Notes: generated by a model from the sequence alone, not told the origin. A DNA stretch of 64,000 bases from an uncultured Prevotella sp. (GCA_944319935.1 CALUFM010000006.1:93616-157615); one strand, 5' to 3'. Shown: positions 8,225 to 17,935, counted from the first letter of the stretch. Numbers and translations are program-made.

Positions 8225-9679
8225 ATGACACTAAAAGAACTCATAAAGAACATACGTCCGGAAAGCATAACGGGCGACACCGGAATTGAAATCAAGGGCG
8301 TGAACATCGATTCGCGCCGCATAGTCGACGGCCACCTGTTCGTGGCTATGAAAGGAACGCAGGTTGACGGACACGCATTCATCGCAAAGGCCATCAGCCA
8401 AGGGGCTGCCGCCATACTGTGCGAGGACATGCCGGAGGAGACGAGCGACAGCGTGACCTACGTGCAGGTGAAATCAACCGAAGACGCGGTTGGCGAAGTG
8501 GCGACGCAATTCTACGGCGACCCCTCGCGCAAACTGAAGCTCGTAGGCGTGACGGGCACCAACGGAAAGACCACCATAGCCACCTTGTTATATAACATGT
8601 TCCGCAAGCTCGGGTACAAGTGCGGACTGCTGTCAACCGTCTGCAACTACATAGAGGACGAGCGCATTCCCACCACGCACACCACGCCCGACCCCATCGA
8701 GCTAAACCAACTGCTCAGCCGCATGGTGGAAGCGGGATGCCAGTACGCCTTCATGGAGTGCAGCTCGCACGCCATAGCGCAGAAGAGGATTGGCGGACTG
8801 AAGTTCGCGGGGGGCATATTCACCAACCTGACGCGCGACCACCTTGACTACCACAAGACGTTCGAGAACTACCGCAACGCCAAGAAGGCCTTCTTCGACG
8901 GCCTGCCCAAAGGCTCTTTCGCCATAACCAACGCCGACGACAAGAACGGCATGGTGATGGTGCAGAACACCAAGGCCACGGTCAAGACCTACTCAACGCA
9001 GCGCATGGCCGACTTCCGCGCCAAAATCTTAGAGTGCCACTTCGGCGGCATGTACCTTGAGATTGACGGCCGCGAGGTGGGCGTGCAGTTCATCGGCAAG
9101 TTCAACGTGAGCAACCTGCTGGCCGTCTACGGCGCGGCGTTGATGCTCGGCGAGAAAGCCGAGGACGTGCTTGTGGCCATGAGTACGCTGCACAGCGTCA
9201 GCGGAAGGCTCGACCCCGTGCATTCGCCCGAGGGCTACACGGCCATCGTTGACTACGCCCACACACCCGACGCATTGGAGAACGTGCTGAAAGCCATCCA
9301 CGAAGTGCTGAACGGCAAGGGGCAGGTCATCACCGTGTGCGGCGCGGGCGGCAACCGCGACAAGGGCAAACGCCCCCTGATGGCGCAAGAGGCGGTGAAG
9401 CAGAGCGACAAGGTCATCATAACGAGCGACAACCCGCGCTTCGAAGACCCGCAAGCCATCATCAACGACATGCTGGCCGGCCTTGACGCGAAACAGATGA
9501 AAAAGGTAATCAGCATAGCCGACCGCCGCGAGGCCATACGCACCGCATGCATGATGGCCAAGAAAGGCGACGTCATCCTCGTGGCCGGCAAGGGGCACGA
9601 GAACTACCAGGAAATATGCGGCGTGAAGCACCACTTTGACGACAAGGAGGTGCTGAAAGAGATATTTGCGGAGGGGTAA
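8225..9679 (+). CDS. murE: UDP-MurNAc-L-Ala-D-Glu:meso-diaminopimelate ligase MurE
   Basis: 484 residues. The ATP-binding loop GTNGKTT is at 111-117, followed by ECSSHAI and [10 protein letters not shown] of the Mur ligase central domain. The DNPR motif (402-405, within [10 protein letters not shown]) is the signature of ligases adding meso-diaminopimelate rather than lysine. The enzyme adds the third residue of the peptidoglycan stem peptide in the cytoplasm. Followed by a 324-base repeat-filled gap before mraY, unusual inside this normally compact cluster. Confidence 0.95.
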   Translation: MTLKELIKNIRPESITGDTGIEIKGVNIDSRRIVDGHLFVAMKGTQVDGHAFIAKAISQGAAAILCEDMPEETSDSVTYVQVKSTEDAVGEVATQFYGDPSRKLKLVGVTGTNGKTTIATLLYNMFRKLGYKCGLLSTVCNYIEDERIPTTHTTPDPIELNQLLSRMVEAGCQYAFMECSSHAIAQKRIGGLKFAGGIFTNLTRDHLDYHKTFENYRNAKKAFFDGLPKGSFAITNADDKNGMVMVQNTKATVKTYSTQRMADFRAKILECHFGGMYLEIDGREVGVQFIGKFNVSNLLAVYGAALMLGEKAEDVLVAMSTLHSVSGRLDPVHSPEGYTAIVDYAHTPDALENVLKAIHEVLNGKGQVITVCGAGGNRDKGKRPLMAQEAVKQSDKVIITSDNPRFEDPQAIINDMLAGLDAKQMKKVISIADRREAIRTACMMAKKGDVILVAGKGHENYQEICGVKHHFDDKEVLKEIFAEG

Positions 9680-9695
9680 TGAGGCAACGCCCGTC

Positions 9696-9997
9696 GGCCT
9701 ATCAGGCCTATTAGGCTCATCAGGCCTATTAGCCTAAAGGAAAGCCGCCAACTGCCTGACAACCAGCAGCATCGCAAAAGGCCGCGAATGGCGGCGCGAA
9801 AGGCCGCCTTTCAGCCCCCAAAATGCCGCCTCCGACAAGGCAAAAGGCCGCAAGTTGGAAAATTAGAAATCAACAAGTAAAAATCAAACAACGCCCGAGC
9901 GGCAAGGCATTCGTCCTTTAACTCCTTAGCGAGCGCAACGAGCGAAGTTTCCTTGAGCGAAGCGAGCAATCACTTCCATAACTCCTTTAACTTCTGA
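9696..9997. repeat. Composite repeat island between murE and mraY
   Basis: Three repeat types follow each other. At 9696-9740 there are CCTATTAGG/CCTATCAGG words in both orientations (family G). At about 9775-9850 GGCAAAAGGCCGC and GAAAGGCCGCC words form decayed family D hairpins. At 9910-9997 a family A arm runs CCTTTAACTCCTTAGCGAGC, then AGCGAAGCGAGC, then TAACTCCTTTAACTTC, ending six bases before the mraY start. No promoter was recognised, so mraY probably depends on read-through. Confidence 0.65.
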
Positions 9998-10003
9998 AAA
10001 GAC

Positions 10004-11275
10004 ATGTTATACTACCTATTCCGTTTCTTAGAACAGTTCGGCATACCTGGCGCGCACGTGTGGGGATACATCTCGTTCAGGTCTCTGCTGGCACTCATCC
10101 TGGCGTTGATAATATCGGCGTGGTTCGGCGAAAGGTTCATAAAATACCTCAAGAGCAAGCAAATCACCGAGACACAGCGCGACGCCAAAATCGACCCTTT
10201 CGGCGTGAAGAAAATCGGCGTGCCGTCGATGGGCGGCGTAATCATCATCGTGGCCATCCTCGTGCCCGTGCTGCTGCTGGGGCGAATGCGCAACATCTAC
10301 CTCATACTGATGATTGTAACCACAGTGTGGCTTGGCTTCCTCGGCGGCCTTGACGACTACATCAAAATCTTCAGGCACAACAAGGAAGGCCTGCCCGGGC
10401 GGTTCAAGATAGTGGGGCAAGTGGGCATCGGCCTCATAGTAGGCCTCGTCCTGTGGTACAGCCCCGACGCTAAAATCAACGAGAACCTCGCCATAGAGAA
10501 GCAGGACGGGAAGGAAATCGTGGTGAAACACAGGCCTGAGGCGCGCAAGTCGCTCAAGACCACCATCCCCTTCGTCAAGGGGCACAACCTCGACTACGCC
10601 AACCTTATGAGCTTCTGCGGCAAGTACAAGACCGTGGCCGGCTGGGTGCTGTTCGTCATAATGACGATATTCGTGGTGACGGCGGTGTCTAACGGCGCGA
10701 ACCTCAACGACGGCATGGACGGCATGTGCGCGGGCAATTCGGCCATAATAGGCGTCGTCTTGGGCATCTTCGCTTATGTCAGCAGCCACATAGAGTTCGC
10801 GGCCTACCTCAACATAATGTACATACCGGGCTCGCAGGAGCTTGTGGTGTTCATGTGCGCGTTCATCGGCGCACTCATCGGCTTCCTCTGGTACAACGCC
10901 TACCCAGCGCAAGTATTCATGGGCGACACCGGCTCGCTGACCATCGGCGGAATAATAGCCGTATGCGCCATAATCATCCACAAGGAGCTGATGTTGCCCA
11001 TCCTGTGCGGCATATTCTTCGTCGAGAGCCTCAGCGTAATCATCCAAGTGTGGTACGCCAAGATGGGTTCGCGCCGCGGGGTGAAGCAGCGCGTATTCAA
11101 GCGCGCACCGCTGCACGACACGTTCCGCACCCAGCAAGAGCAGCTCGACCCTGAAATCAAGTACCTGTTCAAGAAACCCAAGGGCGCGGTTCACGAGTCG
11201 AAAATCACCATCCGCTTCTGGATAGTGACCATTATCCTCGCCGCCCTGACGATAATAACATTGAAGATAAGATGA
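10004..11275 (+). CDS. mraY: Phospho-MurNAc-pentapeptide transferase MraY
   Basis: 423 residues with about ten membrane segments. It carries the cytoplasmic Asp-rich motifs GGLDDYIK and NLNDGMDGM and the FMGDTGSL motif of the family. It transfers phospho-MurNAc-pentapeptide to undecaprenyl phosphate, forming lipid I. An extra hydrophilic stretch around residues 150-195 makes it longer than the 360-residue E. coli enzyme. The C-terminal HHH motif of E. coli MraY is H371-D-T here (APLHDTFRT). A family B repeat begins a few bases after the stop. Confidence 0.93.
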   Translation: MLYYLFRFLEQFGIPGAHVWGYISFRSLLALILALIISAWFGERFIKYLKSKQITETQRDAKIDPFGVKKIGVPSMGGVIIIVAILVPVLLLGRMRNIYLILMIVTTVWLGFLGGLDDYIKIFRHNKEGLPGRFKIVGQVGIGLIVGLVLWYSPDAKINENLAIEKQDGKEIVVKHRPEARKSLKTTIPFVKGHNLDYANLMSFCGKYKTVAGWVLFVIMTIFVVTAVSNGANLNDGMDGMCAGNSAIIGVVLGIFAYVSSHIEFAAYLNIMYIPGSQELVVFMCAFIGALIGFLWYNAYPAQVFMGDTGSLTIGGIIAVCAIIIHKELMLPILCGIFFVESLSVIIQVWYAKMGSRRGVKQRVFKRAPLHDTFRTQQEQLDPEIKYLFKKPKGAVHESKITIRFWIVTIILAALTIITLKIR

Positions 11276-11280
11276 CTTTA

Positions 11281-11382
11281 AGCAGACAAGTGACGAGCAG
11301 ACAAGCAGACAAGGGGATTACCCAAGAGTGCTTGAAAGCAGCAAGGCTAATGGCTCGTCTGCTCGTCACTCGTCTGCTTGTC
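11281..11382. repeat. Family B inverted-arm element between mraY and murD
   Basis: Left arm 11281-11314 reads AGCAGACAAGTGACGAGCAG and continues in the same words. The right arm 11352-11382 is built from CTCGTCTGCTCGTCACTCG and is inverted to it. About 37 bases of unrelated sequence lie between. The element occupies nearly the whole mraY-murD gap (11276-11398). The same words occur in the 24241-24445 element. Confidence 0.8.
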
Positions 11383-11398
11383 AACTAAAAATAAAGAC

Positions 11399-12730
11399 AT
11401 GAAACGCATAGTAATACTTGGAGCCGGCGAAAGCGGCGCGGGAGCCGCCGTACTGGCAAAGAAACAGGGCTTCGACGTGTTCGTATCCGACATGTCGGCC
11501 ATCAAGGACAAATACAAGAAACAGCTCGACTCGCACGGCATAGCCTGGGAGGAGGGACGCCACACCGAGGGGAAAATCCTCGACGCCGACGAAATAATAA
11601 AAAGCCCCGGCATACCCAACGACGCGCCGATGATAAAAAAGTGCGTGGAAAAAGGCATCCACATAATCAGCGAAATAGAGTTCGCCGGACGCTACACCGA
11701 CTCGAAGATGATTTGCATCACGGGCAGCAACGGCAAGACTACGACCACTTCGCTCATCTACCACATCTTCAAGAGCGCGGGCTACGACGCCGGACTGGCC
11801 GGCAACATAGGCAACTCGCTGGCCCTGCAGGTGGCCGAAGACCCGCACGAATACTACATAATAGAGCTTAGCTCGTTCCAGTTGGACAACATGTACGACT
11901 TCCGCGCCAACATAGCCATCCTGCTCAACATCACGCCTGACCATCTCGACCGGTACGACAACTGCATGCAGAACTACGTGGACGCCAAGATGCGCATACT
12001 GCAAAACCAGACCGAGGACGACTCTTTCATCTATTGGAACGACGACCCGGTAATCAGGCGCGAGCTGAACAAGTATGACATAAAGGCCATACAACTGCCG
12101 TTCTCCGAGCTGAAGGAGAAAGGTTCCATCGGATACATCGAGGAAGGGCAGTACAAAATCGAGAAACCTACGCCATTCAACATGGAGCAAGAGGAGCTGA
12201 GCCTTACCGGGAAGCACAACATCTACAACTCACTGGCGGCGGGAATAGCCTCAAACGTGGCCGGCATAAAGAAGGAGTTCATACGCAAGAGCCTGAGCGA
12301 CTTCCCCGGCGTTGAGCATCGCTTGGAGAAAGTGACCAAGGTGGCGGGCGTGCAATACGTCAACGACTCGAAGGCAACCAACGTCGATGCGTGCTGGTAC
12401 GCGCTTGAAAGCATGAAGACGCCGGTCGTACTCATCCTCGGCGGAAAGGACAAGGGCAACGACTACAACGCCATCAAGGACTTGGTGAAAGAGAAGTGCG
12501 TGGGCCTTGTCTACTTGGGAGCTGACAACACGAAGCTGCACGACTTCTTCGACGGTATGGGCATCCCGGTGCGCGACACCCACTCGATGCGCGACTGCGT
12601 GGCGGCCTGCTACGACATGGCGCGCCCCGGCGACACCGTCCTGCTAAGCCCATGCTGCGCCAGCTTCGACCTGTTCAAGAACATGGAAGACCGCGGAGAG
12701 CAGTTCAAGGAGCTGGTAAGGAAGCTCTGA
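11399..12730 (+). CDS. murD: UDP-MurNAc-L-alanine:D-glutamate ligase MurD
   Basis: 443 residues starting MKRIVILGAGESGAGAAVLA, a Rossmann-like uracil-nucleotide binding domain, then the ATP loop ITGSNGKTTTT, the IELSSFQLD and NITPDHLDRY motifs of MurD, and the C-terminal VNDSKATN and LGGKDKGNDY motifs. It adds D-Glu to UDP-MurNAc-L-Ala in the cytoplasm. The ATG at 11399 matches the family start; the longer in-frame opening begins with TTG inside the upstream repeat and was rejected. Confidence 0.95.
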   Translation: MKRIVILGAGESGAGAAVLAKKQGFDVFVSDMSAIKDKYKKQLDSHGIAWEEGRHTEGKILDADEIIKSPGIPNDAPMIKKCVEKGIHIISEIEFAGRYTDSKMICITGSNGKTTTTSLIYHIFKSAGYDAGLAGNIGNSLALQVAEDPHEYYIIELSSFQLDNMYDFRANIAILLNITPDHLDRYDNCMQNYVDAKMRILQNQTEDDSFIYWNDDPVIRRELNKYDIKAIQLPFSELKEKGSIGYIEEGQYKIEKPTPFNMEQEELSLTGKHNIYNSLAAGIASNVAGIKKEFIRKSLSDFPGVEHRLEKVTKVAGVQYVNDSKATNVDACWYALESMKTPVVLILGGKDKGNDYNAIKDLVKEKCVGLVYLGADNTKLHDFFDGMGIPVRDTHSMRDCVAACYDMARPGDTVLLSPCCASFDLFKNMEDRGEQFKELVRKL

Positions 12731-12877
12731 CACACGACGCGACAGCAACACAGGACTTGAAGAAGCTGCAGAACGCAGGGCGCGCCACAGGCATGAGACG
12801 CCGGCCAACCTGCCGGCAAGCCACCAGGCTCAAGCCTCAACAAGCATTCCCAATCCAATAAAACCACATATACCAAC

Positions 12878-14152
12878 ATGCTAAAAAACAAATTGACAGA
12901 GGGCAAATTCAAGGGCGACGCCGTTATCTGGACGGTGTTCCTCTTCCTGTGCATCATCAGCATAGTCGAGGTGTACAGCGCGGCAAGCAACCTGTCGTTC
13001 AAGAGCGGCAACTACATCGAGCCCGCCCTGAAGCACACAGGACTGCTGCTGGTGGGCATCGTGGTCATGATTTTCACCATGAACATCAAGTGCCGCTACT
13101 TCAAGATAGTAACCCCGTTCGCCCTGCTGTTCTCATTCATCCTGCTTGTCATCGTGCTGTGCATCGGCGAAAGCACAAACGGCTCGCAGCGTTGGATTGA
13201 CCTGGGCATCGTCCAGTTCCAGCCGTCAGAGCTGGCCAAGGGCGCAATCGTGCTTGCCACGGCCCAAATCCTCAGCGCGATGCAGACGCCCACGGGGGCC
13301 GACAAGCGCGCCTTCAAGTACATCTTGGTGGTGTGCGCGATGATAATCCCGCTAATCATGGTCGAAAACCTTTCAACCGCCGTGCTGCTATGCACGGTTG
13401 TCTTCCTGATGATGTTCATAGGCAAAGTGCCAAAGGCGCAGCTCGGCAAGCTGCTGGGCACGGTCATGCTGGCCTTGGCCTTGGTGGTGACGATGGTCAT
13501 GGTCTTCGGCCACGACGAGAAGAAAGAGGCCGCCCAGTCGCCCAAGCAGCAGTTGGTGCAGCAGGAAGAGAAGAAAGACGAGACCGTCGTCGAGAAGGTT
13601 TTCCACCGCTTCGACACGTGGAAGGCGCGCATAGACGACTTCCTCAGCAACGACTACGTGCCGCCATCGGAGGTTGACATCACCGGCAAGGACGCCCAGA
13701 CGGCTCACGCCAACATAGCCATAGCCTCGTCGAACGTAATAGGCAAGGGCCCCGGCAACTCGGTAGAGCGCGACTTCCTGTCGCAGGCGTTCTCAGACTT
13801 CATCTACGCCATCATCGTCGAGGAGCTTGGCATCTTCGGCGCAGTGTTCGTCTGCATGCTTTACATAGTGCTGCTGTTCCGCACGGCCACCATAGCCAAC
13901 CGCTGCGCCAACACGTTCCCAGCACTGCTCATCATAGGCTTCGCGCTGCTGCTTGTAGTCCAGGCGTTGTTCAACATGGCCGTGGCCGTAGGCCTCGTGC
14001 CCGTCACGGGACAGCCGCTGCCGCTCATCAGCAAGGGCGGAACGTCAACCATCATCAACTGCGCGTACATCGGCGTGATACTCAGCGTAAGCTATTCGGC
14101 CAAGAAGAAAGACGACGCCAACAGCCCCGCAGAGGCCAAGGCAGCGGCGTAA
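12878..14152 (+). CDS. ftsW: Septal peptidoglycan polymerase FtsW (SEDS family)
   Basis: 424 residues with about ten membrane segments. Typical SEDS sequence is seen in GSQRWIDLGIVQFQPSELAK and in the C-terminal GLVPVTGQPLPLISKGGTS. A charged loop (about residues 210-250, Lys/Glu-rich) sits in the middle, as in other Bacteroidetes FtsW. SEDS proteins polymerise glycan strands from lipid II, here with FtsI. The preceding 147-base gap shows no repeat of the main families. Last gene of the cluster: murG, murC, ftsQ, ftsA and ftsZ, which usually follow, are absent. Confidence 0.93.
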   Translation: MLKNKLTEGKFKGDAVIWTVFLFLCIISIVEVYSAASNLSFKSGNYIEPALKHTGLLLVGIVVMIFTMNIKCRYFKIVTPFALLFSFILLVIVLCIGESTNGSQRWIDLGIVQFQPSELAKGAIVLATAQILSAMQTPTGADKRAFKYILVVCAMIIPLIMVENLSTAVLLCTVVFLMMFIGKVPKAQLGKLLGTVMLALALVVTMVMVFGHDEKKEAAQSPKQQLVQQEEKKDETVVEKVFHRFDTWKARIDDFLSNDYVPPSEVDITGKDAQTAHANIAIASSNVIGKGPGNSVERDFLSQAFSDFIYAIIVEELGIFGAVFVCMLYIVLLFRTATIANRCANTFPALLIIGFALLLVVQALFNMAVAVGLVPVTGQPLPLISKGGTSTIINCAYIGVILSVSYSAKKKDDANSPAEAKAAA

Positions 14153-14198
14153 GCAAGCCCCGGGAACACAAAACCGGAACATCACACGGCACAGGCAA

Positions 14199-14315
14199 AA
14201 CCAGAAAGGCCGCCTTTCGCATCATGAAAGGCGGCCTTTCTGGTTGCAAAAAGCCATGTATAGCATTGCAATACACGGCCTTTTGCAACACACTGAATGC
14301 CAATATGTTACAAAA
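14199..14315. repeat. Family D: two hairpins plus tail after ftsW
   Basis: The first hairpin has a perfect 20-base stem (14199-14218 with 14226-14245; arm AACCAGAAAGGCCGCCTTTC) and a 7-base loop. A second, 14246-14287, pairs GCAAAAAGCCATGTAT with ATACACGGCCTTTTGC, with two mismatches. Next comes the conserved tail, here GCCAATATGTTACAAAAAC. With no T-run after it, any terminator role for ftsW is uncertain. The remaining gap to 14468 holds only the next promoter. Confidence 0.8.
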
Positions 14316-14417
14316 ACCATCATCACACGTCACGACGCCACTGCTCCCCGGCGGCAAGGCGAGCCGCGGCCAAGCCTGGCATTTAACACCGAAAAAAACT
14401 TTTTATGCCGAAATATG

Positions 14418-14448
14418 TTTGACCATAAACTATTATTTTATATCTTTG
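14418..14448 (+). promoter_or_regulatory. Promoter of the AraC-family gene
   Basis: TTTG (14418-14421), exactly 19 bases, TATCTTTG (14441-14448): a full match to the Bacteroidetes consensus. Start of transcription about 14453, leaving a leader of roughly 15 bases before ATG 14469. Confidence 0.8.
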
Positions 14449-14468
14449 CAGGAAATATGGAATAATTA

Positions 14469-15347
14469 ATGGGAAAAATAGAACTGACCGACTCCTCGAT
14501 AGACGCCATCATAAAGCATGGCGACGTGAGCCACATAGACAACGACCTGTTGCTCTTCGACGACTTCACGCACATCCCGATACCCGTCACGGCATGCCGC
14601 ACAACCGACATAATAATCGGCCTGTGCCTTGAAGGCGAGTCGAAATACACGACCAACACCATAGAACACACGGTACACGCCGACGACGCAATCATAATAC
14701 CTGACGGCCAGGTGGTTGACGCATACGTCCCCACCCCCGGCTCCGAAGGAATCGGCATCATGATGTCGCGCGACTTCTTCCACGAAGTGGTGAACGACAT
14801 CCACGAGCTGTCGTCGCTCATCCTCTTCTCGCGCAGCCACCCCGTGTTCAAGCTCACCGCCGCCGAAAGCCGCAACGTGGTCAACTATTTCCGCCTGATC
14901 AACGAAAAAGTCAACGACGCCGGCAACCACTTCCGCAAGGACGTGGCGCGCCACCTGCTCGCCGCCATGATATGCGAACTCGGCAGCGCGATTGACCGCA
15001 TACACTCCGCCTACGGCAAGAAGCAGACCCGCGCCGAGATGATATTCACCGACTTCATCCGCCTCGTGGAGAAAAACTACAGGCAAGAGAGGCGCGTTAG
15101 CTGGTACGGCGAGCAGATGTGCATCACGCCCAAATACCTTTCCGAGACCGTGAAGCAGGTCAGCCGCCGCACGCCCAACGACTGGATTGACAACTACGTG
15201 GTGACGGAACTGCGCGTGCAACTGAAAAACACCACCAAAAGCATAAAGGAAATAGCCCGCGACATGAACTTCCCCAACCAGTCGTTCCTCGGCAAATACT
15301 TCAAGGAACATGTCGGCATGTCGCCCATGAACTACCGCAGGGCCTGA
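14469..15347 (+). CDS. AraC-family transcriptional regulator
   Basis: 292 residues. The N-terminal part (about 20-150) looks like a cupin-type sensor; the C-terminal 100 residues form the AraC double helix-turn-helix, with CITPKYLSETVKQVSRRTPN and IKEIARDMNFPNQSFLGKYF followed by GMSPMNYRR. It has its own perfect promoter and is the only gene between ftsW and ferritin. No ligand or target can be assigned. Bacteroidetes genomes hold many such regulators, often controlling neighbouring efflux or stress genes, but no such partner is adjacent here. Confidence 0.88.
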   Translation: MGKIELTDSSIDAIIKHGDVSHIDNDLLLFDDFTHIPIPVTACRTTDIIIGLCLEGESKYTTNTIEHTVHADDAIIIPDGQVVDAYVPTPGSEGIGIMMSRDFFHEVVNDIHELSSLILFSRSHPVFKLTAAESRNVVNYFRLINEKVNDAGNHFRKDVARHLLAAMICELGSAIDRIHSAYGKKQTRAEMIFTDFIRLVEKNYRQERRVSWYGEQMCITPKYLSETVKQVSRRTPNDWIDNYVVTELRVQLKNTTKSIKEIARDMNFPNQSFLGKYFKEHVGMSPMNYRRA

Positions 15348-15537
15348 GGCAAAGCCGTGAATGGCTACTGCTAATAAATTATAATAATCGGCGGCTGACG
15401 GCGGAGCGGAGCGTTTTTTTGCGTATTTTTGCGTTGGGAAGGCGTCTGCCAGGCGTGCGCAAGGTTGTGACAAGGGCGGCGTTGGCACGCTTTTTGATGG
15501 TAAAGTCATAGATTTACAACTTTAAAACGATACGATT

Positions 15538-16062
15538 ATGCTTAACAAGAAGATTGAAGAGGCTCTGAACGAGCAAATCAACGCCGAGATGTGGTCGGCT
15601 TACCTGTACCTGTCAATGTCGGCTTACTGCCACTCAATAGGCCAGCCCGGCATGGCAAACTGGTTTGAGGTGCAATTCCAGGAGGAGCAGGACCACGCCA
15701 AAATCCTGTTCAACTACATCAACCAGCGCAACGGCCGTGTGACTTTGAAGAAAATCGACGAAGTGCCGACGGAGTGGAACGGCATCCTCGACGTGTTTGA
15801 AAGCACGCTGAAGCACGAGCAGAAGGTTACTTCGCTCATCAACGACCTGTACGCTTTGACACACGAGAAGAACGACTTCGCAACGCAGAGCATGCTGAAG
15901 TGGTTCATCGACGAGCAGGTCGAGGAGGAGGAGACCGCCCAGAACATCATCGACAACATCAAGATGATAAAGGACAACGGCTACGGCATCTACATGCTCG
16001 ACAAGGAGCTTGGGGCGCGCACGTACACTCAGGCAAGCCCGCTGAGCGGCTCGGCAGAATGA
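15538..16062 (+). CDS. ftnA: Non-haem ferritin
   Basis: 174 residues, four-helix ferritin fold. Ferroxidase ligands can be seen in EQINAEMWSAYLYLS (Glu and Tyr), FQEEQDHAKI (Glu, His) and WFIDEQVEEEETAQ. The length matches bacterial FtnA. It stores iron in a 24-subunit shell after oxidising Fe2+ and protects against oxidative stress. The upstream 190 bases show no certain promoter, although TTTG (15494) followed by a weak TA-rich element is present. A family C repeat starts right after the stop codon. Confidence 0.93.
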   Translation: MLNKKIEEALNEQINAEMWSAYLYLSMSAYCHSIGQPGMANWFEVQFQEEQDHAKILFNYINQRNGRVTLKKIDEVPTEWNGILDVFESTLKHEQKVTSLINDLYALTHEKNDFATQSMLKWFIDEQVEEEETAQNIIDNIKMIKDNGYGIYMLDKELGARTYTQASPLSGSAE

Positions 16063-16065
16063 CGA

Positions 16066-16243
16066 TTCTCTTAATTTAAAATTGAAAATGGAGAATTGAA
16101 AATTATGATTTGCTTTGTTGGTTAATCGAAAGTGATAAACAAACATGGTAATCATAATTTTCAACTCTCCATTTTTCATTCTCAATTTAGGCAAATCATA
16201 ATTCTCAATTCCCAATTCTAAATTCTCAATTTGAAGAAAGGAT
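16066..16243. repeat. Family C inverted-arm element between ferritin and eptA-like gene
   Basis: Left arm: AATTGAAAATGGAGAATTG then AAAATTATGATTTGC. Right side: two inverted copies, AATCATAATTTTCAACTCTCC and GCAAATCATAATTCTCAATTC, then further AATTCTCAATT words. The centre is about 40 unrelated bases. It fills the ferritin/eptA gap, and its right end contains the eptA stop codon (TGA within AAATTGAGAATT read on the minus strand). Confidence 0.8.
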
Positions 16244-17935
16244 GATGCCTTTCTTCTTAAACATCTCAAAGTCTTTTTCGCTTCTAAGCATCTTGCCCAG
16301 GGGCACGGCGCGGTTGTGGTCGTTGAGATACACGAGCCGCCGGGGCGTGTAACGTCCGCTGGCCACCGAGCGGCTGTCGTCTCGCATGGGCGTGGATATG
16401 CCGGAAAGGTCGAGCATAGTGTGGAACACGGCGTCACTCGTGGCCACCAGTTTCGTGCGGTTGGCGGCCAGCGCGGCCTCAAACTGCGGATAAGTCCGGC
16501 GGTAAGCGGCCGACGTCCAGACCAAGAACGGCACGTGAAGCTCGTAATACGACGGCACAGGCGAAGCGTGAAGGAACAGGCGGCGGCTGTCGTCGAAGAT
16601 GTTTTCGCCGTGGTCTGACGTGTAAACCAACGCCGACACGGCTCCCGTTTTGTCAAGTTCGGCCATGATAGAGCGCAGCAGGCTGTCGGTGAAACGGATT
16701 GTGTTGTCATACGCATTGACGAGCGAGGGGCGGTTCTTTGGCTTCGCCTCGGTGGCATCGTCAGGCAGGAAACGGGCCGACCCGCGCGGGTAACGCTCGC
16801 GGTAGTTGAAGTGAGAGCCGTAAGTATGCAGCACGATGAGTTCCTTCTTGCGCCCCTCGGCCAGCACACGGCGCACCTCTGGCAGCAAAGCCTCATCGCC
16901 CAAAGCCGCCGCTTCGGGGTTGCGCTCCTTTATGAAAGTCCACTCGTCGGCCTCTTCCCCGAAGAAGTCGATGAACGAATGGTTGCGCCTTTGGTTTGAA
17001 ATGAACACCGTATGGAAGCCGGCTTCCTTGAAAGCGGTGATGACACTCTTCTCGTAATAGATGCTGTCAAAGTTCTCGGCTGACACCGCCGACATCAGCA
17101 TGGGCACGCTCTTATGGGTGGTATTCGACTGCGTCACGGCCTTCGTGAACGCCACAAGCCCCTCGGCTTTGCCCGTCAGGGGCGTAGTGTCGCGCCCGTA
17201 GCCGTACAGGCCGAAGCTGCAAGCGCGCGCCGTCTCGCCAATGACGAGGACATACACCTCACGGTCAGCCGCCGCGTGCGTTGCCTTGGCGTTGAAAGTG
17301 AAGCCCGCCGAAGTCTCGGCATAAGCGTTAGTGTCGGCCGTGCGCTCAACGGCAAGCCCAAGATTATAGAACACGTTGACAGGATACAGGTGCAGCTCGG
17401 CACGGTAATCACGGCTGGCGGCATAGCTCACGCCGAGCGAAACAACGCCCGCGGCAGCGACAACGGCCGCAATACGCCGCTGAAACGACATGAACGAGCG
17501 CGGCAGACGGTCCTTCCTGCGCACGGAAACGACGGCCAGCACAAGCACCGGAACGTACACAACGACGACGAAAGCCACGGCCGGAATGAGGTTGTCAAGC
17601 AGCTCGAGAGCCTCGCCGGGATTGGTTGTCACGAGGTTGAGGAACATGTCAACGGCGATGATTGAATGCCCGAAAAGATATAAAAGCACCAACTGGAACG
17701 CTGCGAAGAACACAAGCAGGAACAACGCCCACGCCATCTTGCCCGGACAACGGTTGAGAGTCATCAGCAGCCACACCACCCCCACGGGCAGCAACACGTT
17801 GGCCACACACGCCGCAATGCCCATGCGCTCGGTGAAACAAAGCGCGACATTGGGCAAGCATATCACCACAATGGTGAGAAAAAAAAGGCTGCGCGCTGAG
17901 GCACAATCACGGAGTATGGATTTTATCTTGTTCAT
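16226..17935 (-). CDS. Phosphoethanolamine transferase, EptA/sulfatase superfamily
   Basis: 569 residues. There are five membrane segments in the first 175 residues, then a periplasmic alkaline-phosphatase-like domain. Metal and nucleophile motifs are present: VIGETARACSFGLYGYGRDT (Glu 234) and SNTTHKSVP, where T273 aligns with the phosphoryl-accepting threonine. TYGSHFNY and YTSDHGEN supply later metal ligands. Such enzymes move phosphoethanolamine from phosphatidylethanolamine to lipid A or other envelope glycans and can raise resistance to cationic peptides. The stop codon lies in a family C repeat arm; upstream lies the 57-base-arm family A element. Confidence 0.88.
   Translation of the reverse strand: MNKIKSILRDCASARSLFFLTIVVICLPNVALCFTERMGIAACVANVLLPVGVVWLLMTLNRCPGKMAWALFLLVFFAAFQLVLLYLFGHSIIAVDMFLNLVTTNPGEALELLDNLIPAVAFVVVVYVPVLVLAVVSVRRKDRLPRSFMSFQRRIAAVVAAAGVVSLGVSYAASRDYRAELHLYPVNVFYNLGLAVERTADTNAYAETSAGFTFNAKATHAAADREVYVLVIGETARACSFGLYGYGRDTTPLTGKAEGLVAFTKAVTQSNTTHKSVPMLMSAVSAENFDSIYYEKSVITAFKEAGFHTVFISNQRRNHSFIDFFGEEADEWTFIKERNPEAAALGDEALLPEVRRVLAEGRKKELIVLHTYGSHFNYRERYPRGSARFLPDDATEAKPKNRPSLVNAYDNTIRFTDSLLRSIMAELDKTGAVSALVYTSDHGENIFDDSRRLFLHASPVPSYYELHVPFLVWTSAAYRRTYPQFEAALAANRTKLVATSDAVFHTMLDLSGISTPMRDDSRSVASGRYTPRRLVYLNDHNRAVPLGKMLRSEKDFEMFKKKGIILSSN

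Noticed and set aside
10028..11194. 388-codon minus-strand frame opposite mraY, and similar long frames opposite topA (50150-51568, 51635-52750), ftsI (6659-7819) and the acyltransferase (2370-3380)
   Set aside because: All lie wholly opposite well-supported genes with intact motifs and show no domain of their own.
11378..11398. Upstream TTG start for murD
   Set aside because: It lies in the family B repeat and adds residues not seen in MurD; ATG 11399 gives the family N-terminus.
15634..16896. 420-codon minus-strand frame running through ferritin and into the eptA-like gene
   Set aside because: It crosses the family C repeat and is antisense to ferritin and out of frame with the transferase, which has intact active-site motifs in its own frame.
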